A DNA stretch of 64,000 nt, taken from the NCBI RefSeq assembly GCF_019802045.1, contig NZ_JAHVHU010000014.1, forward strand, positions 1-64,000, written 5' to 3'. The stretch is from Membranihabitans marinus (GTDB lineage: Bacteria > Bacteroidota > Bacteroidia > Chitinophagales > Saprospiraceae). Both the position numbers and the translations under genes were made by a program. Of the stretch, positions 1 through 11,300 are shown piece by piece. The notes under the pieces are model-generated. The model was not told where the DNA came from. It ran no database searches and was given only the letters and a program-made list of their open reading frames with translations. Position 1 is the stretch's first letter; each line of letters starts with the position of its first letter.

Positions 1-2137
1 GATACCTTAAAGTATGGAGCGGGTGCCACTATAACTGATGTATCGGTCAGTTATGTGGGTGTAGAAGGAACTACAGGGACAACTAATTATACCAATTTTG
101 ACGGACAGTCTGATTATCTCATTATAGATGATGAGCAGGTTGGAACCGGAAAGGAGGATGTATTCGAGGTGAAAGTGACCTTTGCAGTGGATCCTGCTGC
201 GGTCACTCCTCAGAGTGCGGACTGTGAACTCACAGAGGGTGAAGAAGGAACGGGCTTGCTGAACACTGCTGAAGTCAGCGACGGCGTTCCGTCGAAGCGT
301 GATGATGCCTGTACAGATATGCCGAATCCATCGGTCAATATCGTGAAGACGGTAACGGCAGGACCGACGTCTACGGGCAATGTGAATGAATATACGATTA
401 CGTATCAGGTTGAAGTGAGTAACACAAGTGACGCTCTGGCATTCTATGATTTGTCGGATACCTTAAAGTATGGAGCGGGTGCTACTATAACCGATGTATC
501 GGTCAGTTATGTGAGTGGAGATGGCGAGACCGGAACAACTAATTATACCAATTTTGACGGACAGTCTGATTATCTCATTATAGATGATGAGCAAGTTGGA
601 GTAGATCAAGTGGATGTATTCGAGGTGGAAGTGACCTTTGCAGTGGATCCTGCTGCGGTCACTCCTCAGAGTGCAGACTGTGAACTCACGGAGGGGGAAG
701 AAGGAACGGGCTTGCTGAACACAGCTGAAGTCAGCGACGGCGTTCCGTCGAAGAATGATGATGCCTGTGCAGATATGCCGAATCCATCGGTGGATATCGT
801 GAAGACGGTAACGGCAGGACCGACGTCTACGGGCAATGTGAACGAATATACGATAACGTATCAGATTGAAGTGAGTAACACAAGTGAGGCTCTGGCATTC
901 TATGATTTGTCGGATACCTTAAAGTATGGAGCGGGTGCTACTATAACCGATGTATCGGTCAGTTATGTGAGTGGAGATGGCGAGACCGGAACAACTAATT
1001 ATACCAATTTTGACGGACAGTCTGATTATCTAATTATAGATGATGAGCAGGTTGGAGTAGATCAAGTGGATGTATTCGAGGTGGAAGTGACCTTTGCAGT
1101 GGATCCTGCTGCGGTCACTCCTCAGAGTGCAGACTGTGAACTCACGGAGGGGGAAGAAGGAACGGGCTTGCTGAACACAGCTGAAGTCAGCGACGGCGTT
1201 CCGTCGAAGAATGATGATGCCTGTGCAGATATGCCGAATCCATCGGTGGATATCGTGAAGACGGTAACGGCAGGACCGACGTCTACGGGCAATGTGAACG
1301 AATATACGATAACGTATCAGGTTGAAGTGAGTAACACAAGTGACGCTCTGGCATTCTACGATTTGTCGGATACCTTAAAGTATGGAGCGGGTGCCACTAT
1401 AACTGATGTATCGGTCAGTTATGTGGGTGTAGAAGGAACTACAGGAACAGCTAATTATACCAACTTTGACGGACAGTCTGATTATCTCATTATAGATGAT
1501 GAGCAGGTAGGAACCGGTAAGGAGGATGTGTTTCAGATCGTTGTGACTTTTGAGGTGGATCCTGCAAAGGTTACGTCTCAGAGTGCGGACTGTGAACTCA
1601 CGGAGGGTGAAGAAGGAACGGGCTTACTAAATATAGCGGAAGTCAGCGACGGCGTTCCGTCGAAGCGTGATGATGCCTGTACAGATATGCCGAATCCATC
1701 GGTCAATATCGTGAAGACGGTAACGGCAGGACCGACGTCTACGGGCAATGTGAATGAATATACGATGACGTATCAAGTTGAAGTGAGTAACACAAGTGAC
1801 GCTCTGGCATTCTATGATTTGTCGGATACCTTAAAGTATGGAGCGGGCGCTACTATAACCGATGTATCGGTCAGTTATGTGGGTGTAGAAGGAACTACAG
1901 GGACAACTAATTATACCAATTTTGACGGACAGTCTGATTATCTCATTATAGATGATGAGCAAGTTGGAGTAGCTCAAGTGGATGTATTCGAGGTGGAAGT
2001 GACCTTTGCAGTGGATCCTGCTGCGGTCACTCCTCAGAGTGCGGACTGTGAACTCACAGAGGGTGAAGAAGGAACGGGCTTGCTGAACACAGCTGAAGTA
2101 AGTGACGGCGTTCCGTCGAAGAATGATGATGCCTGTG
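1..2137 (+). repeat. Tandem 456-bp coding repeats (152-aa DUF11-like units)
   Basis: The sequence starting GATACCTTAAAGTATGG occurs at 1, 457, 913, 1369 and 1825, an exact period of 456 bp. This gives four full copies and a truncated fifth, and the array continues out of the window upstream. Two sequence types alternate. Type A has GVEGTTG, GTGKED and KRDDACTD; type B has SGDGETG, GVDQVD and KNDDACAD. The copies run A, B, B, A, then a hybrid that starts as A and ends as B-like. Copies 2 and 3 are almost identical in DNA. This pattern fits unequal crossing over and gene conversion. Confidence 0.95.
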
Positions 2138-5100
2138 CAGAGCAACCTTTGATATGCAGTACAACAGTTAATCAACATGTCAGTTGTAATGGCGGTGATG
2201 ATGGTATGGCGACAGCAAGTGCAGTTGGAGGTTTGGTTCCGTTCAGTTTTGAATGGTCAAATGGTGATAAAACTGCTACGGCATCTAATCTAAGTGCCGG
2301 AACTTATATCGTAATAGTAACCGATGCATTAGGAAATACCAGTAAATGCGAGGTGACAGTAAAAGAGCCCGATCCATTGTCCCTGACTTGCTCCTCTAAT
2401 TTCGAGAGTAACGAATTGAACTGCAATGGAGATACCGATGGGGAAGTAAAAGTATCTGTATCTGGTGGTACGGAGGACTATACCTATAATTGGGTCAATA
2501 TGAATGATCTCCAGACCTCGATAGGAGACGGAGCTTCTGTGATGGGTCTCGGAGCAGGCACCTATAAAGTGACGGTTACGGATGCGAATGGATGTACTGC
2601 CACTTGCGAGGTCACGTTGTCGGAGCCTGATCCATTGATGTTTTGTGTGGATTTGGAATGTGCCGGTATCACCGATGGTCCTGCTCAGACCTATGTTACG
2701 GTCCACCCTATGGGTGGAACTCCGGGGTATCAATACCAGGTTTTGTATTCGGCGGATCAATCAATCCACACGGACTGGACAGACATTTCATATGGTGGAG
2801 TGTTTACCTTGCCGGATGGTGGATATATTTTGAGGGTACGAGATGAGAATGGATGTATCGCTACTGCTGAAGAATGTGAAAATATTCTCCAGCCAAGATT
2901 GGATCTCAGAAGTACTTATAGCTTAAACCCACCTAGTGAAATCGAGATTAATGCGAGTTGTTGCCGAATATTTTGTAATGATGCTGCGACATTTGAATGT
3001 AGTGATGAAGAAGGTATCCAGGCGTGGTTAAATGGAGGTGCCTATCGGCTTGAAGGCGATTGTTCTGGTCTTACCGTGGTTCACGATTTGGATACGATAA
3101 CGGGTTGTGGTATTTATGAAGTAACCTTTACTATCGTTGACGCAAATGGTGATCCTGACCGGGATGATCAAGGTCAGGTCAAGTCGTGTACTAATACTTT
3201 GATAATTCAGGACACGAAAGCCCCTGTTATCGTAGTGGAATCGCTGAAAACGTTGGATTGTAGCGAGAGTATAGAATTTGACGAACCTGAAATTTTTGAC
3301 AATTGTGATGATAATGTAGAAGTTGAAGTATCTACAGAATGGTATATTGATGGATTTGCAGATTGCCGACATCGCAGAACATGGACCGCCACGGATGATT
3401 GTGGGAATACGAGTACGGCGACCCAAGTAATTCAAATCATTGATTCCGAACTTCCGGAACTGGTTCCGGTGCATCCTTTGCTTCAGGGATTGGGTGATGG
3501 TGATTCGATATTCGTCGAATGCAGTAAACCGGCATTTTTTACAACGGCTGCCTTTGAAGTCAAACAGGATTGTTCCAAATGCCCTCAGAACTTGACCGTT
3601 AACATGGATGATTATATCAATTTTCATCATTGTGAAGATGGAAAGGAACTGCAGGAAATCGTGTGCTGGTGGTACGTGACCGATAAATACGATCGTACGG
3701 TGCGACATACCATTCATATTTTCATGATGGATCGCATGCCGCCTGAATTCGTTAGTGTACCTGAAGATAAAACCATTGCCTGTGATGCCCCGGTGGAGTT
3801 TGGTCAGGTAGTGACCTATGATGCGTGCAGCAAGAATGTATCTTTGACACATCGGGACACGTTTGGTGTGAATGCTGCTGGTCAGAGTACGATTACCCGG
3901 GTATGGACAGCAACCGATGGATGTGGAAACTGGGACACAGCTTCACAGACCATTACCCTGGAAGGAACCGGGCCTGTGTTCTCTAGTTTGCCGGAAGACA
4001 AAGTCTTGCCCGCAGGATCCGAGATTGTTTTTGATGATCCGGTAGCGGGTAGTAGTTGTGGTGAAGTAAACATCACTGTGGACGGGGATGATGCTGTGGC
4101 TGGTGATCAATGCGCAGGATGGACGTATACCCGGACCTGGAAGGCGGTCAGTGCTAATGGGTTGTCTGCCACAACCTCGCAGACCATTACAGTCAAACCT
4201 GATGATGAAGCGCCGGTATTTAATAAAATGCCCGGGGATGTGGTGTTGCCGTGTGGGTCAAAATTACCTCCATTCAATATTAGTGTGACTGATAATGTGG
4301 ACGAGGGCGTGGTCATATCTGTAGCTTCTACGGCGGAAGGAGAAGGCTGTGATCAGGTGATTACCCGAACCTGGACAGCAACAGATGCATGTGGAAATGC
4401 GTCATCGGTTAGTCAAGAAGTACGGTTTGCTGCGAATTTGGACATTGCCTTTACCTATGTGCCCGGCACTTTTAGAGGGAATATTGGAGATTTAGTGCCC
4501 GAAGATATGGCGGTAGCCTCTTCGCAATGCACAGAAGGTGAAGTTGTGATCTCCGTGGAGGATAGTGTAATACAGGATGCCACGTGTGATCGATCGATTC
4601 ATCGGCTCTTTATAGCTACGGACGGATGTGGGAACCGAGATACAGCGGTGCAGGTGATTGCTTTGATCGACAATGTTCCCCCTGTGTTGACCAACACTAT
4701 AGCTGGTAAAAGTATAGAGTGTGGTGACTCGGTGGTGTATGACGAGCCGGTATTTGCGGACAATGTCGGAATAGAGTCTGTGATAACTACAGATACAGTG
4801 GTCCGTGAACAATGTAATGGTTACTACAAGAGGACCTGGTTGGCGATCGATTCGTGTGGAAACTCGACCGAGGTCAGTCAGACCCTGACCATTCTTCCGG
4901 ATACAAAAGCTCCGGAATTTACCACAAGAGACAGCATTGTCCAGATTGGTTGCAAGGATACGATGCCTGATTTTTCACCTGTAGCTTTTGATAATTGTTC
5001 CTCACAAGTTGCCCTTGAAATGGAAGAAACGACCACAGGTACCTCTTGTGATGAGCGGACGGTTCGTATTTGGACGGCCACGGACAGCTGCGGGAACAGT

Positions 5101-7092
5101 TCCACGCTGAAGTGGGAGATAATCCGTCGGGATACTTTGGCTCCACAGTTCGACCACATCCCGGAAGACTATAGCGTGCTGTGTATAGAGGATGTGGTAT
5201 TTGATACGCTGAGCGTCACAGATGACTGCACGGACTCTGTTCAAGTGAATTATATGGACCTGAAGCGAGAGGGGAATTGCTTTACCGGATTTACGATCAG
5301 CCGTATCTGGCGGGTGATGGATGATTGTGGAAATATGAACCAGACCATGCAAAACATCTTTGTAATGGGAGATACCATGGCACCGATGATTACGGAGGTT
5401 CCTGCTGATACGGTGGTTGCCTGTGGATTTGATCTTCCAGAACAAACGGTGGAAGTGGCTGAGAATTGTCGCGTTGATACAGTAATGGTCCGGCAAGACT
5501 ACCGACCACTCGGAGTGAAGGATTGTGCAGACGGGGCTGGATACTACCTCATCCGAAGCTGGGTGGCGGTGGATCAATGTGGTAATCGGGATACAGCAAG
5601 TCAGTATATTGCAGTTCTTGGCGAAGGGCAGACGAGCCTGACGGCTTTTGTAGAAGTACCGGCTACAAAAATTGTATCGTGTGTTAGCGAGGCTGTATTT
5701 GGAGAGCCGGTTGTAAAATCAACGTGTGATTCTATCGCAATAACGACAGAGGACTTTACTCTGGGAGAACCGTGTGGACCTGAATACAAGATGATCCGGG
5801 AATGGACGGCGACGGATACCTGCGGTCAATCTGTGTCGACGTACCAGACGATAATTATCCGTCAGGATACCACAGCTCCACTTTTAAGCCTGGAGTATCC
5901 GGTGAAGTTTATGGGCTGTGGCAGTGACGCCACGGAGGAGTCTTTGACCTTTGATCAACCGGTGGTCCGTGATCCTTGCGGTACTGAATTAACGCAGACG
6001 GAAAATGAAACCATTTTTGATAGCAGTGACGCTGATTCTATACAGGTAAGAACGTGGACCTATATGGATCAATGCGGGAACCAGTCTTCGATTAGCCAGC
6101 AGCTGATCTTTGGATTGAATGATACGGATGATTATTTTCACTCGGAACGAGACACGTTTAATCTGAGCTGTGTGTTTGACATGGAAACACATCGCCCGGT
6201 GGTATACAGCTGCGACACCGTCCTGGTGAGTTATGAAGATGTGGTGTCAGACTCTACGTGTCATAATCAGTTGACCGTATTGCGGACCTGGACTGCATCG
6301 GATACTTCCGGTAATGTGGACCGTTATGTACAACTGTTTATGATTAATGATGAAATCGCTCCGGTGATTGAGTTGGCGAGTGATACTTTGCATATGACCT
6401 CCTTGGAATATGCCACAAACGGTGCAGAATCAAACATTGTGTCCGTGTCAGATAACTGTGGTTCGGTCACTGAAGAGGTCAGCATTACAAAGCAAGAACG
6501 TAACGGTGAGGTGTGGTATGAGTATACCGTGTATGTGAGTGATGAGTGCGGAAATTCCACTACGGAATACTTTGTAGTCATCATATCAGAGAAGCCCCCA
6601 ATCGTAAATCTGCAGTATAACAGTCCGGAAGTCGTGGCTCAAGTGTCCGGCGGGGTGGCTCCCTTCGACTATTCCTGGAGTTACCTTCGTCCTGGCAAGC
6701 AGGGTTGGGTACCTGTGAAGGAAAGTGGGAATAAAATAAGTCTGAAGAACATGGGGATGATCCACAAGGTCAAGGTCCGTGTTCGTGATGCACAGAATCA
6801 GTGGAGTGAAGGGCAATTGGACTTGATGGTGACGAAAGATGTTAAACGGAACATTACTCTTCATCCCAATCCGGCTCGTGATTACGTAGAAGTTCGAATG
6901 GAAATGGAAGATATAAACCGAATAGAATTGTACAATATGTTGGGCCAAAGAGTGAAAGTCTACGAATTTGATGCTCTGCGGGATCAATCGAGGATGCAGT
7001 TGGATCTGCGGGATGTACTGCAGGGATCATATACGCTTCGCTTTATTAATGATTACAGAGTTTACACCAGGTCATTAATTAAAGTAAATTAG
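1..7092 (+). CDS. Giant T9SS-secreted adhesin-like repeat protein (5' partial)
   Basis: The reading frame is open from base 1, so the gene begins upstream; the GTG at 55 is an internal Val codon. In order it has tandem 152-residue DUF11-like domains (to about 2137), three SprB-type repeats with CNGGDDG and AGTYxVTVTDA motifs (about 2140-2890), and a linker. Next come about 14 HYR-like modules of 80-90 residues (about 3200-6595), each carrying variants of D-x-x-A-P, a Cys pair, R-x-W-T-A-T-D and D-x-C-G-N. An Ig/PKD-like segment follows. The last 80 residues (from about 6841) are a typical type A T9SS sorting domain: HPNPARDYVEV, LYNMLGQRV, and a final GSYTLRF-type strand. Such proteins are exported across the outer membrane by PorU-type machinery and are known in gliding or surface attachment. 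A role in adhesion is inferred. No enzymatic domain is seen in the visible part. Confidence 0.9.
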   Translation, partial: DTLKYGAGATITDVSVSYVGVEGTTGTTNYTNFDGQSDYLIIDDEQVGTGKEDVFEVKVTFAVDPAAVTPQSADCELTEGEEGTGLLNTAEVSDGVPSKRDDACTDMPNPSVNIVKTVTAGPTSTGNVNEYTITYQVEVSNTSDALAFYDLSDTLKYGAGATITDVSVSYVSGDGETGTTNYTNFDGQSDYLIIDDEQVGVDQVDVFEVEVTFAVDPAAVTPQSADCELTEGEEGTGLLNTAEVSDGVPSKNDDACADMPNPSVDIVKTVTAGPTSTGNVNEYTITYQIEVSNTSEALAFYDLSDTLKYGAGATITDVSVSYVSGDGETGTTNYTNFDGQSDYLIIDDEQVGVDQVDVFEVEVTFAVDPAAVTPQSADCELTEGEEGTGLLNTAEVSDGVPSKNDDACADMPNPSVDIVKTVTAGPTSTGNVNEYTITYQVEVSNTSDALAFYDLSDTLKYGAGATITDVSVSYVGVEGTTGTANYTNFDGQSDYLIIDDEQVGTGKEDVFQIVVTFEVDPAKVTSQSADCELTEGEEGTGLLNIAEVSDGVPSKRDDACTDMPNPSVNIVKTVTAGPTSTGNVNEYTMTYQVEVSNTSDALAFYDLSDTLKYGAGATITDVSVSYVGVEGTTGTTNYTNFDGQSDYLIIDDEQVGVAQVDVFEVEVTFAVDPAAVTPQSADCELTEGEEGTGLLNTAEVSDGVPSKNDDACAEQPLICSTTVNQHVSCNGGDDGMATASAVGGLVPFSFEWSNGDKTATASNLSAGTYIVIVTDALGNTSKCEVTVKEPDPLSLTCSSNFESNELNCNGDTDGEVKVSVSGGTEDYTYNWVNMNDLQTSIGDGASVMGLGAGTYKVTVTDANGCTATCEVTLSEPDPLMFCVDLECAGITDGPAQTYVTVHPMGGTPGYQYQVLYSADQSIHTDWTDISYGGVFTLPDGGYILRVRDENGCIATAEECENILQPRLDLRSTYSLNPPSEIEINASCCRIFCNDAATFECSDEEGIQAWLNGGAYRLEGDCSGLTVVHDLDTITGCGIYEVTFTIVDANGDPDRDDQGQVKSCTNTLIIQDTKAPVIVVESLKTLDCSESIEFDEPEIFDNCDDNVEVEVSTEWYIDGFADCRHRRTWTATDDCGNTSTATQVIQIIDSELPELVPVHPLLQGLGDGDSIFVECSKPAFFTTAAFEVKQDCSKCPQNLTVNMDDYINFHHCEDGKELQEIVCWWYVTDKYDRTVRHTIHIFMMDRMPPEFVSVPEDKTIACDAPVEFGQVVTYDACSKNVSLTHRDTFGVNAAGQSTITRVWTATDGCGNWDTASQTITLEGTGPVFSSLPEDKVLPAGSEIVFDDPVAGSSCGEVNITVDGDDAVAGDQCAGWTYTRTWKAVSANGLSATTSQTITVKPDDEAPVFNKMPGDVVLPCGSKLPPFNISVTDNVDEGVVISVASTAEGEGCDQVITRTWTATDACGNASSVSQEVRFAANLDIAFTYVPGTFRGNIGDLVPEDMAVASSQCTEGEVVISVEDSVIQDATCDRSIHRLFIATDGCGNRDTAVQVIALIDNVPPVLTNTIAGKSIECGDSVVYDEPVFADNVGIESVITTDTVVREQCNGYYKRTWLAIDSCGNSTEVSQTLTILPDTKAPEFTTRDSIVQIGCKDTMPDFSPVAFDNCSSQVALEMEETTTGTSCDERTVRIWTATDSCGNSSTLKWEIIRRDTLAPQFDHIPEDYSVLCIEDVVFDTLSVTDDCTDSVQVNYMDLKREGNCFTGFTISRIWRVMDDCGNMNQTMQNIFVMGDTMAPMITEVPADTVVACGFDLPEQTVEVAENCRVDTVMVRQDYRPLGVKDCADGAGYYLIRSWVAVDQCGNRDTASQYIAVLGEGQTSLTAFVEVPATKIVSCVSEAVFGEPVVKSTCDSIAITTEDFTLGEPCGPEYKMIREWTATDTCGQSVSTYQTIIIRQDTTAPLLSLEYPVKFMGCGSDATEESLTFDQPVVRDPCGTELTQTENETIFDSSDADSIQVRTWTYMDQCGNQSSISQQLIFGLNDTDDYFHSERDTFNLSCVFDMETHRPVVYSCDTVLVSYEDVVSDSTCHNQLTVLRTWTASDTSGNVDRYVQLFMINDEIAPVIELASDTLHMTSLEYATNGAESNIVSVSDNCGSVTEEVSITKQERNGEVWYEYTVYVSDECGNSTTEYFVVIISEKPPIVNLQYNSPEVVAQVSGGVAPFDYSWSYLRPGKQGWVPVKESGNKISLKNMGMIHKVKVRVRDAQNQWSEGQLDLMVTKDVKRNITLHPNPARDYVEVRMEMEDINRIELYNMLGQRVKVYEFDALRDQSRMQLDLRDVLQGSYTLRFINDYRVYTRSLIKVN

Positions 7093-7149
7093 AATATTTT
7101 TAAGTGTGCCTGAAAAGGGTACACCGGGAAGTTTGTTTCTTAAGGGGTT

Positions 7150-7187
7150 GGCTCTCTCTTCCTTCAGGAGGAGGGGGCCTTTTTTTT
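7150..7187 (+). terminator. Intrinsic terminator after the giant adhesin
   Basis: A 13-bp stem (GGCTCTCTCTTCC with GGAGGAGGGGGCC, with G-U pairs) and a TTCA loop are followed directly by eight T residues. It lies 58 bp downstream of the stop codon. Confidence 0.85.
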
Positions 7188-7436
7188 GGAAGCTGAAAAG
7201 ATGGTTGCTAAAAAGCGCAGGTATAACCTGAGCTGGACTGTGTATTTTTTGATGAATAAAATTGGAGAATATTCGGATTACATCCGGAAATCATGAATTC
7301 AGAGGATGTCGCTAATTAACCTATATAAACGACTCTATGGAGATTTTTATGATCTGTGTAGGTATCGAGAATAGTAAAGTATCGCTTGTTCCGTAAGATT
7401 GCCTGACCAGCCTGGTCGAAAAATCTATTGATGTTA
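7188..7436. other. Intergenic spacer between convergent genes
   Basis: AT-rich sequence between the adhesin terminator and the 3' end of the minus-strand sigma factor gene. I see no ORF, RNA gene or convincing second terminator in it. Confidence 0.5.
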
Positions 7437-7964
7437 CTAGCCCAAACCCAGAAATATCATAAGCAATACGAAGAAACATGTGTAATGATTTTCCAGTCCT
7501 TGCCGCACCACTTTTAAGGCCTGAACCAGATGGTTTTTAGCAGTATTTGGTGAAATTTTCAACTTGACGGCGATTTCTTCGAGTGAAAGTCCATTTTTCC
7601 GACTTAAAATATAGACCTCTTTTTGTCGGGGCGAAAGCGAGTTAAGTAATTCTTCGATTTCGTTTTCAAGCTCTTCTTTGTAGATGTCCAGCAAGACGGA
7701 ATTCGATTGCCGCTCCATGTGATACCATACCGTCTCTTGATATTTTTTTTCCGTAGCGAGCTTTCGGTAGTGATCTGTGAGGTGATTCCGGGCCAGGGTA
7801 TACAACCAGGCATCGAGATTGTCAATGTTTTCAAAGGTGTCTTTCTTTTGCCAGAATTTCACAAAAACATCCTGGGTCAGGTCCTCAGCGAGAGCGGGAA
7901 CCTTAACGTGTTTAAGGAAAAATTGGTAAATAAAATCTCGGTAGGACTCGTAAATCTTATTCAT
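7437..7964 (-). CDS. ECF (FecI-like) RNA polymerase sigma factor
   Basis: About 175 residues, the usual length for this class. The region 2 signature is ALAEDLTQDVFVKFWQ followed by NLDAWLYTLARNHLTDHYRK. Region 4 is a helix-turn-helix (SLEEIAVKLKISPNTAKNHL). The frame opens with GTG at 7970, but the ATG at 7964 (MNKIYESYRDF) is the more likely start. The protein ends in a hydrophobic tail (CFFVLLMIFLGLG), as in many Bacteroidota ECF factors. It is divergent from SusC1 with about 350 bp between. No anti-sigma gene is adjacent and SusC1 lacks an STN domain, so its regulator may be the FecR at 15672 (inference). The family directs transcription of cell-surface transport genes. Confidence 0.9.
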   Translation of the reverse strand: MNKIYESYRDFIYQFFLKHVKVPALAEDLTQDVFVKFWQKKDTFENIDNLDAWLYTLARNHLTDHYRKLATEKKYQETVWYHMERQSNSVLLDIYKEELENEIEELLNSLSPRQKEVYILSRKNGLSLEEIAVKLKISPNTAKNHLVQALKVVRQGLENHYTCFFVLLMIFLGLG

Positions 7965-8216
7965 TTTCACATTCTTGATCGCGTGAAATTAACGGAATTG
8001 ATCGGAATTCAAAACTATTTTTCAGGCAACTTGCAGAAATATTAAAATTGTGAAAATTTATTGAAAATATATAGTCCCAATTGGTTTGTAATTCGTCAAT
8101 AGAATGGCGGAAACTGACTGAAAGAGTGAAGAGGCTTTTGATCAACCTGATTTTTGCCTTATTGCGGAGTTAAAATTCAGCGATCAAATGTGAATAGAAA
8201 TAAAATAACGGTATAC

Positions 8217-8244
8217 TTGCCAAATTTGTCGAGTAGTACGTTTG
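8217..8244 (+). promoter_or_regulatory. Candidate Bacteroidota-type promoter of the SusC1 operon
   Basis: TACGTTTG at 8237-8244 matches the Bacteroidota -7 consensus TAnnTTTG exactly. A TTG at 8217-8219, 17 bp upstream, can serve as the -33 element. The implied leader is about 65 nt. This would be a housekeeping-sigma promoter; an ECF-dependent one could also exist. Found by eye only. Confidence 0.4.
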
Positions 8245-8313
8245 AAATATTATAAACATTGACGAAAATGACAATTATTAGAATATTGATATAATTATAT
8301 ACAATAAATTTAT

Positions 8314-11300
8314 ATGAAACAATTATCTACTTTTATATTTATTGGAATCTGTTGGTGCCTGGTTGCCACCCATCAGAAGGCCTATGCGAGTGACCGCCAA
8401 GGGGCCGGTCTGACTGTGGAGCAAAATCGGGTTGAGGTGAATGTGACAGGACAGGTGACCGATAAAGATGGTGAAGCTTTGATCGGTGTTAACGTGATCG
8501 TCAAAGGAACCAACAAAGGGACGGCAACGGATTTTGATGGTAACTATTCATTGGAAGCGGTCGATGACGATGCGATATTGGTGTTTTCTTACATCGGATA
8601 TCAGACGCTTGAAGAATCTGTTGACGGACGAGACGTGGTAAATGTTGTCCTGCAAGACGATTCACAAACCCTCGATGAACTGGTCATCGTCGCCTATGGT
8701 GAACAAACCAAAGAAAGCGTGATTGGCGCCATCACTACGATGTCCACAGATGACCTGAAGATACCGGTGAGTAAAATCAGTAATAGTCTGGCGGGACAAT
8801 TGGCCGGAGTCGTCTCTGTACAAGGTACCGGGGAGCCCGGTGCGGGATCTTCCTTTTGGATCCGTGGCGTAAGTACCTTTGGGGCGAACAACCGTCCACT
8901 GGTGTTGGTCGATGGGGTAGAGCGGTCACTTGACCTGGTAGACCCGGAAGATGTCGCTTCTTTTTCTATTCTAAAAGATGCGACCGCCACGGCAGTGTAT
9001 GGGGTCCGGGGGGCTAACGGCATCGTATTGATTACGACTAAAAGAGGTAGGGAAAGCGAGAAACCTCTCATTAACGGAAAGGTTGAGTATGGGACGCTGT
9101 CACCGACCCGATTACCGGAATTGGCCACAGCCGAACAGTGGATGGATTATTACAATGATATCACATTTAGTGCGTCCAACCGAATTCCTTTCCCGGAGCA
9201 CGAAAAGCAAAAATATTTAAGTGGGGAAGATCCGGATCTGTATCCAAATGTCAATTGGATGGATCAGATTTTCAAACCATCCACGACCAGCCAACGGGCA
9301 AATCTCAATGTAAGTGGTGGTGGAAAAGTTCTGCGATATTTTGTTTCGGGTTCTTACTACAATGAGAATGGAATTTTTGATCCCAAAGTCACCAAGCAGT
9401 ACAATCCGTCCATGAACTACGATAAATTTAATTTTCGATCCAATCTGGATGTCGATTTGTCCTCATCCACGACCGTAAGCTTGAGTTTGTCCAATCAATA
9501 TGAAACAAAAAATCGTCTTGGGGTGGCACTGGGTACCATGTATCAAATCCTGATGACTACACCCTCTATTTCCATCCCGACTGAGTATTCTGACGGAACA
9601 CATGCTCAGCCTCTGGTAGGAAGCAACCCGTATTATTCACTCAACAGTACCGGATATTCTCAGGATTTTTGGAATAACTCTCAGGCATTGGTTGGATTGA
9701 AGCAAGATCTATCCGGTATCGTGACGCCGGGTCTGGAATTTAATTTTAGATTTTCATGGGATGCATACAACGGGTCAACGCTGGATAAACGGAAGCACCC
9801 GGCCACCTATTATGCCACCGGCCGCGATGAAAACGGAGATTTGATTCTACATAAAAATGCTGACGGAAGTGATTATTTGTCCCTGGCCCGATCGAACCGT
9901 GGAAACCGCACGACGAACCTGGAGTCTAGCTTGAATTATAAACGAACTTTTGCGGATGATCATCGCGTGGGTGGTTTGTTTTTGTTCAATATGCGGGAAC
10001 ATACGAATAATTTTCCAGGTAGTTTTATAGCTGCTTTTCCCAACCGGAACATTGGAGTCGCTGCCCGGGGGACATATTCTTACCGGAACACTTATTTTGT
10101 GGAAGGAAACTTTGGATACAACGGTTCAGAAAATTTTGCACCCGGACATCGATTTGGGTTTTTCCCATCCGTTGCACTCGGCTATATGGTGAGCAACGCG
10201 CCCTATTTTAAAGAAGTTTTCCCGTATGTTTCTCTGTTGAAATTGAAAGGTTCTTATGGGGAGATCGGCAATGATAAGATTGGGGGAAACCGGCGCTTTG
10301 CTTTTAACTCAGAAATGCAATTTACAGGCGGGTATCATTTTGGACGGACGGGCCAACAATGGCGTGGGGGGATCGCAACAGGACACCCTGGAAACCCTAA
10401 TGTAGCCTGGGAAAGTGCTCTTAAGCAGAATGTTGGAATCGAACTTGGTCTTTTCCATGAACTGGAGATTCAGGCAGACTTCTTCTATGAAAAGCGGGAG
10501 GGAATCTATATTCTCCAGGAGAGCGTGCCCTCCATCGTGGGGGTCAATGTACCTCAGTATGTTAACCTGGGTCGGATGGAAAACCGCGGGGTTGATGCTT
10601 CTTTGGAGTACACGAAAAACATCAATGACTTTACCATCCAGGTTCGAAGCAATTTTACTTTTAACCGAAATAAAAAACTGTATGATGATAAGCCCACACC
10701 GATATGGGCCTATCAATCTGAGGTCGGTAAACCGCTCTATCAGCAAAGAGGGTTGATCGCACTGGGCTTGTTTGAGTCTTATGCAGATATTGAGAACAGT
10801 CCGGTTCAGAAATTCGGAGATGTTCAGCCCGGTGACGTGAAATACAAAGACATTAACGGTGATGGGGTGATCGATAGTTACGATTTCGTAGCCATAGGTC
10901 GTACCCATATTCCGGAAATTAGTTATGGCGCCGGGGTGTCGATGGGATGGAAGGGCGCTGACCTTTCCCTCTTTTTTCAAGGGGTAGAGAATGTGACTCG
11001 GATTCTGAGTGGGAATCCGGTAGTAGGTCCTTCGGGAAGTATCTTGGTCAATGGTCAGATCTTTTCTGATCTTGCGGATAATCGATGGACAGCAGCCAAT
11101 CCGGATCCACAGGCCAAATACCCACGCCTCCACCTGGCTTATAATGAAAACAATCGCCACCATTCCACTTTGTTTCAACGCGATATGAGCTTTTTACGGT
11201 TAAAACAGGCAGAACTAGGCTATACACTTCCTGAGAACTTCACCGAGAAAGCAAAAATGTCTACTGTGCGTGTTTATGTGCAGGCGGTGAATCTTTTTAC

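Noticed and set aside
1-2137. Regularly spaced repeats as a CRISPR array
   Set aside because: The period is 456 bp, in frame and coding throughout; there are no short repeats with unique spacers.
1831-6987. Many antisense ORFs of 60-270 codons opposite the giant adhesin
   Set aside because: They are shadows of the repetitive, well-conserved sense frame, with no domain or signal of their own.
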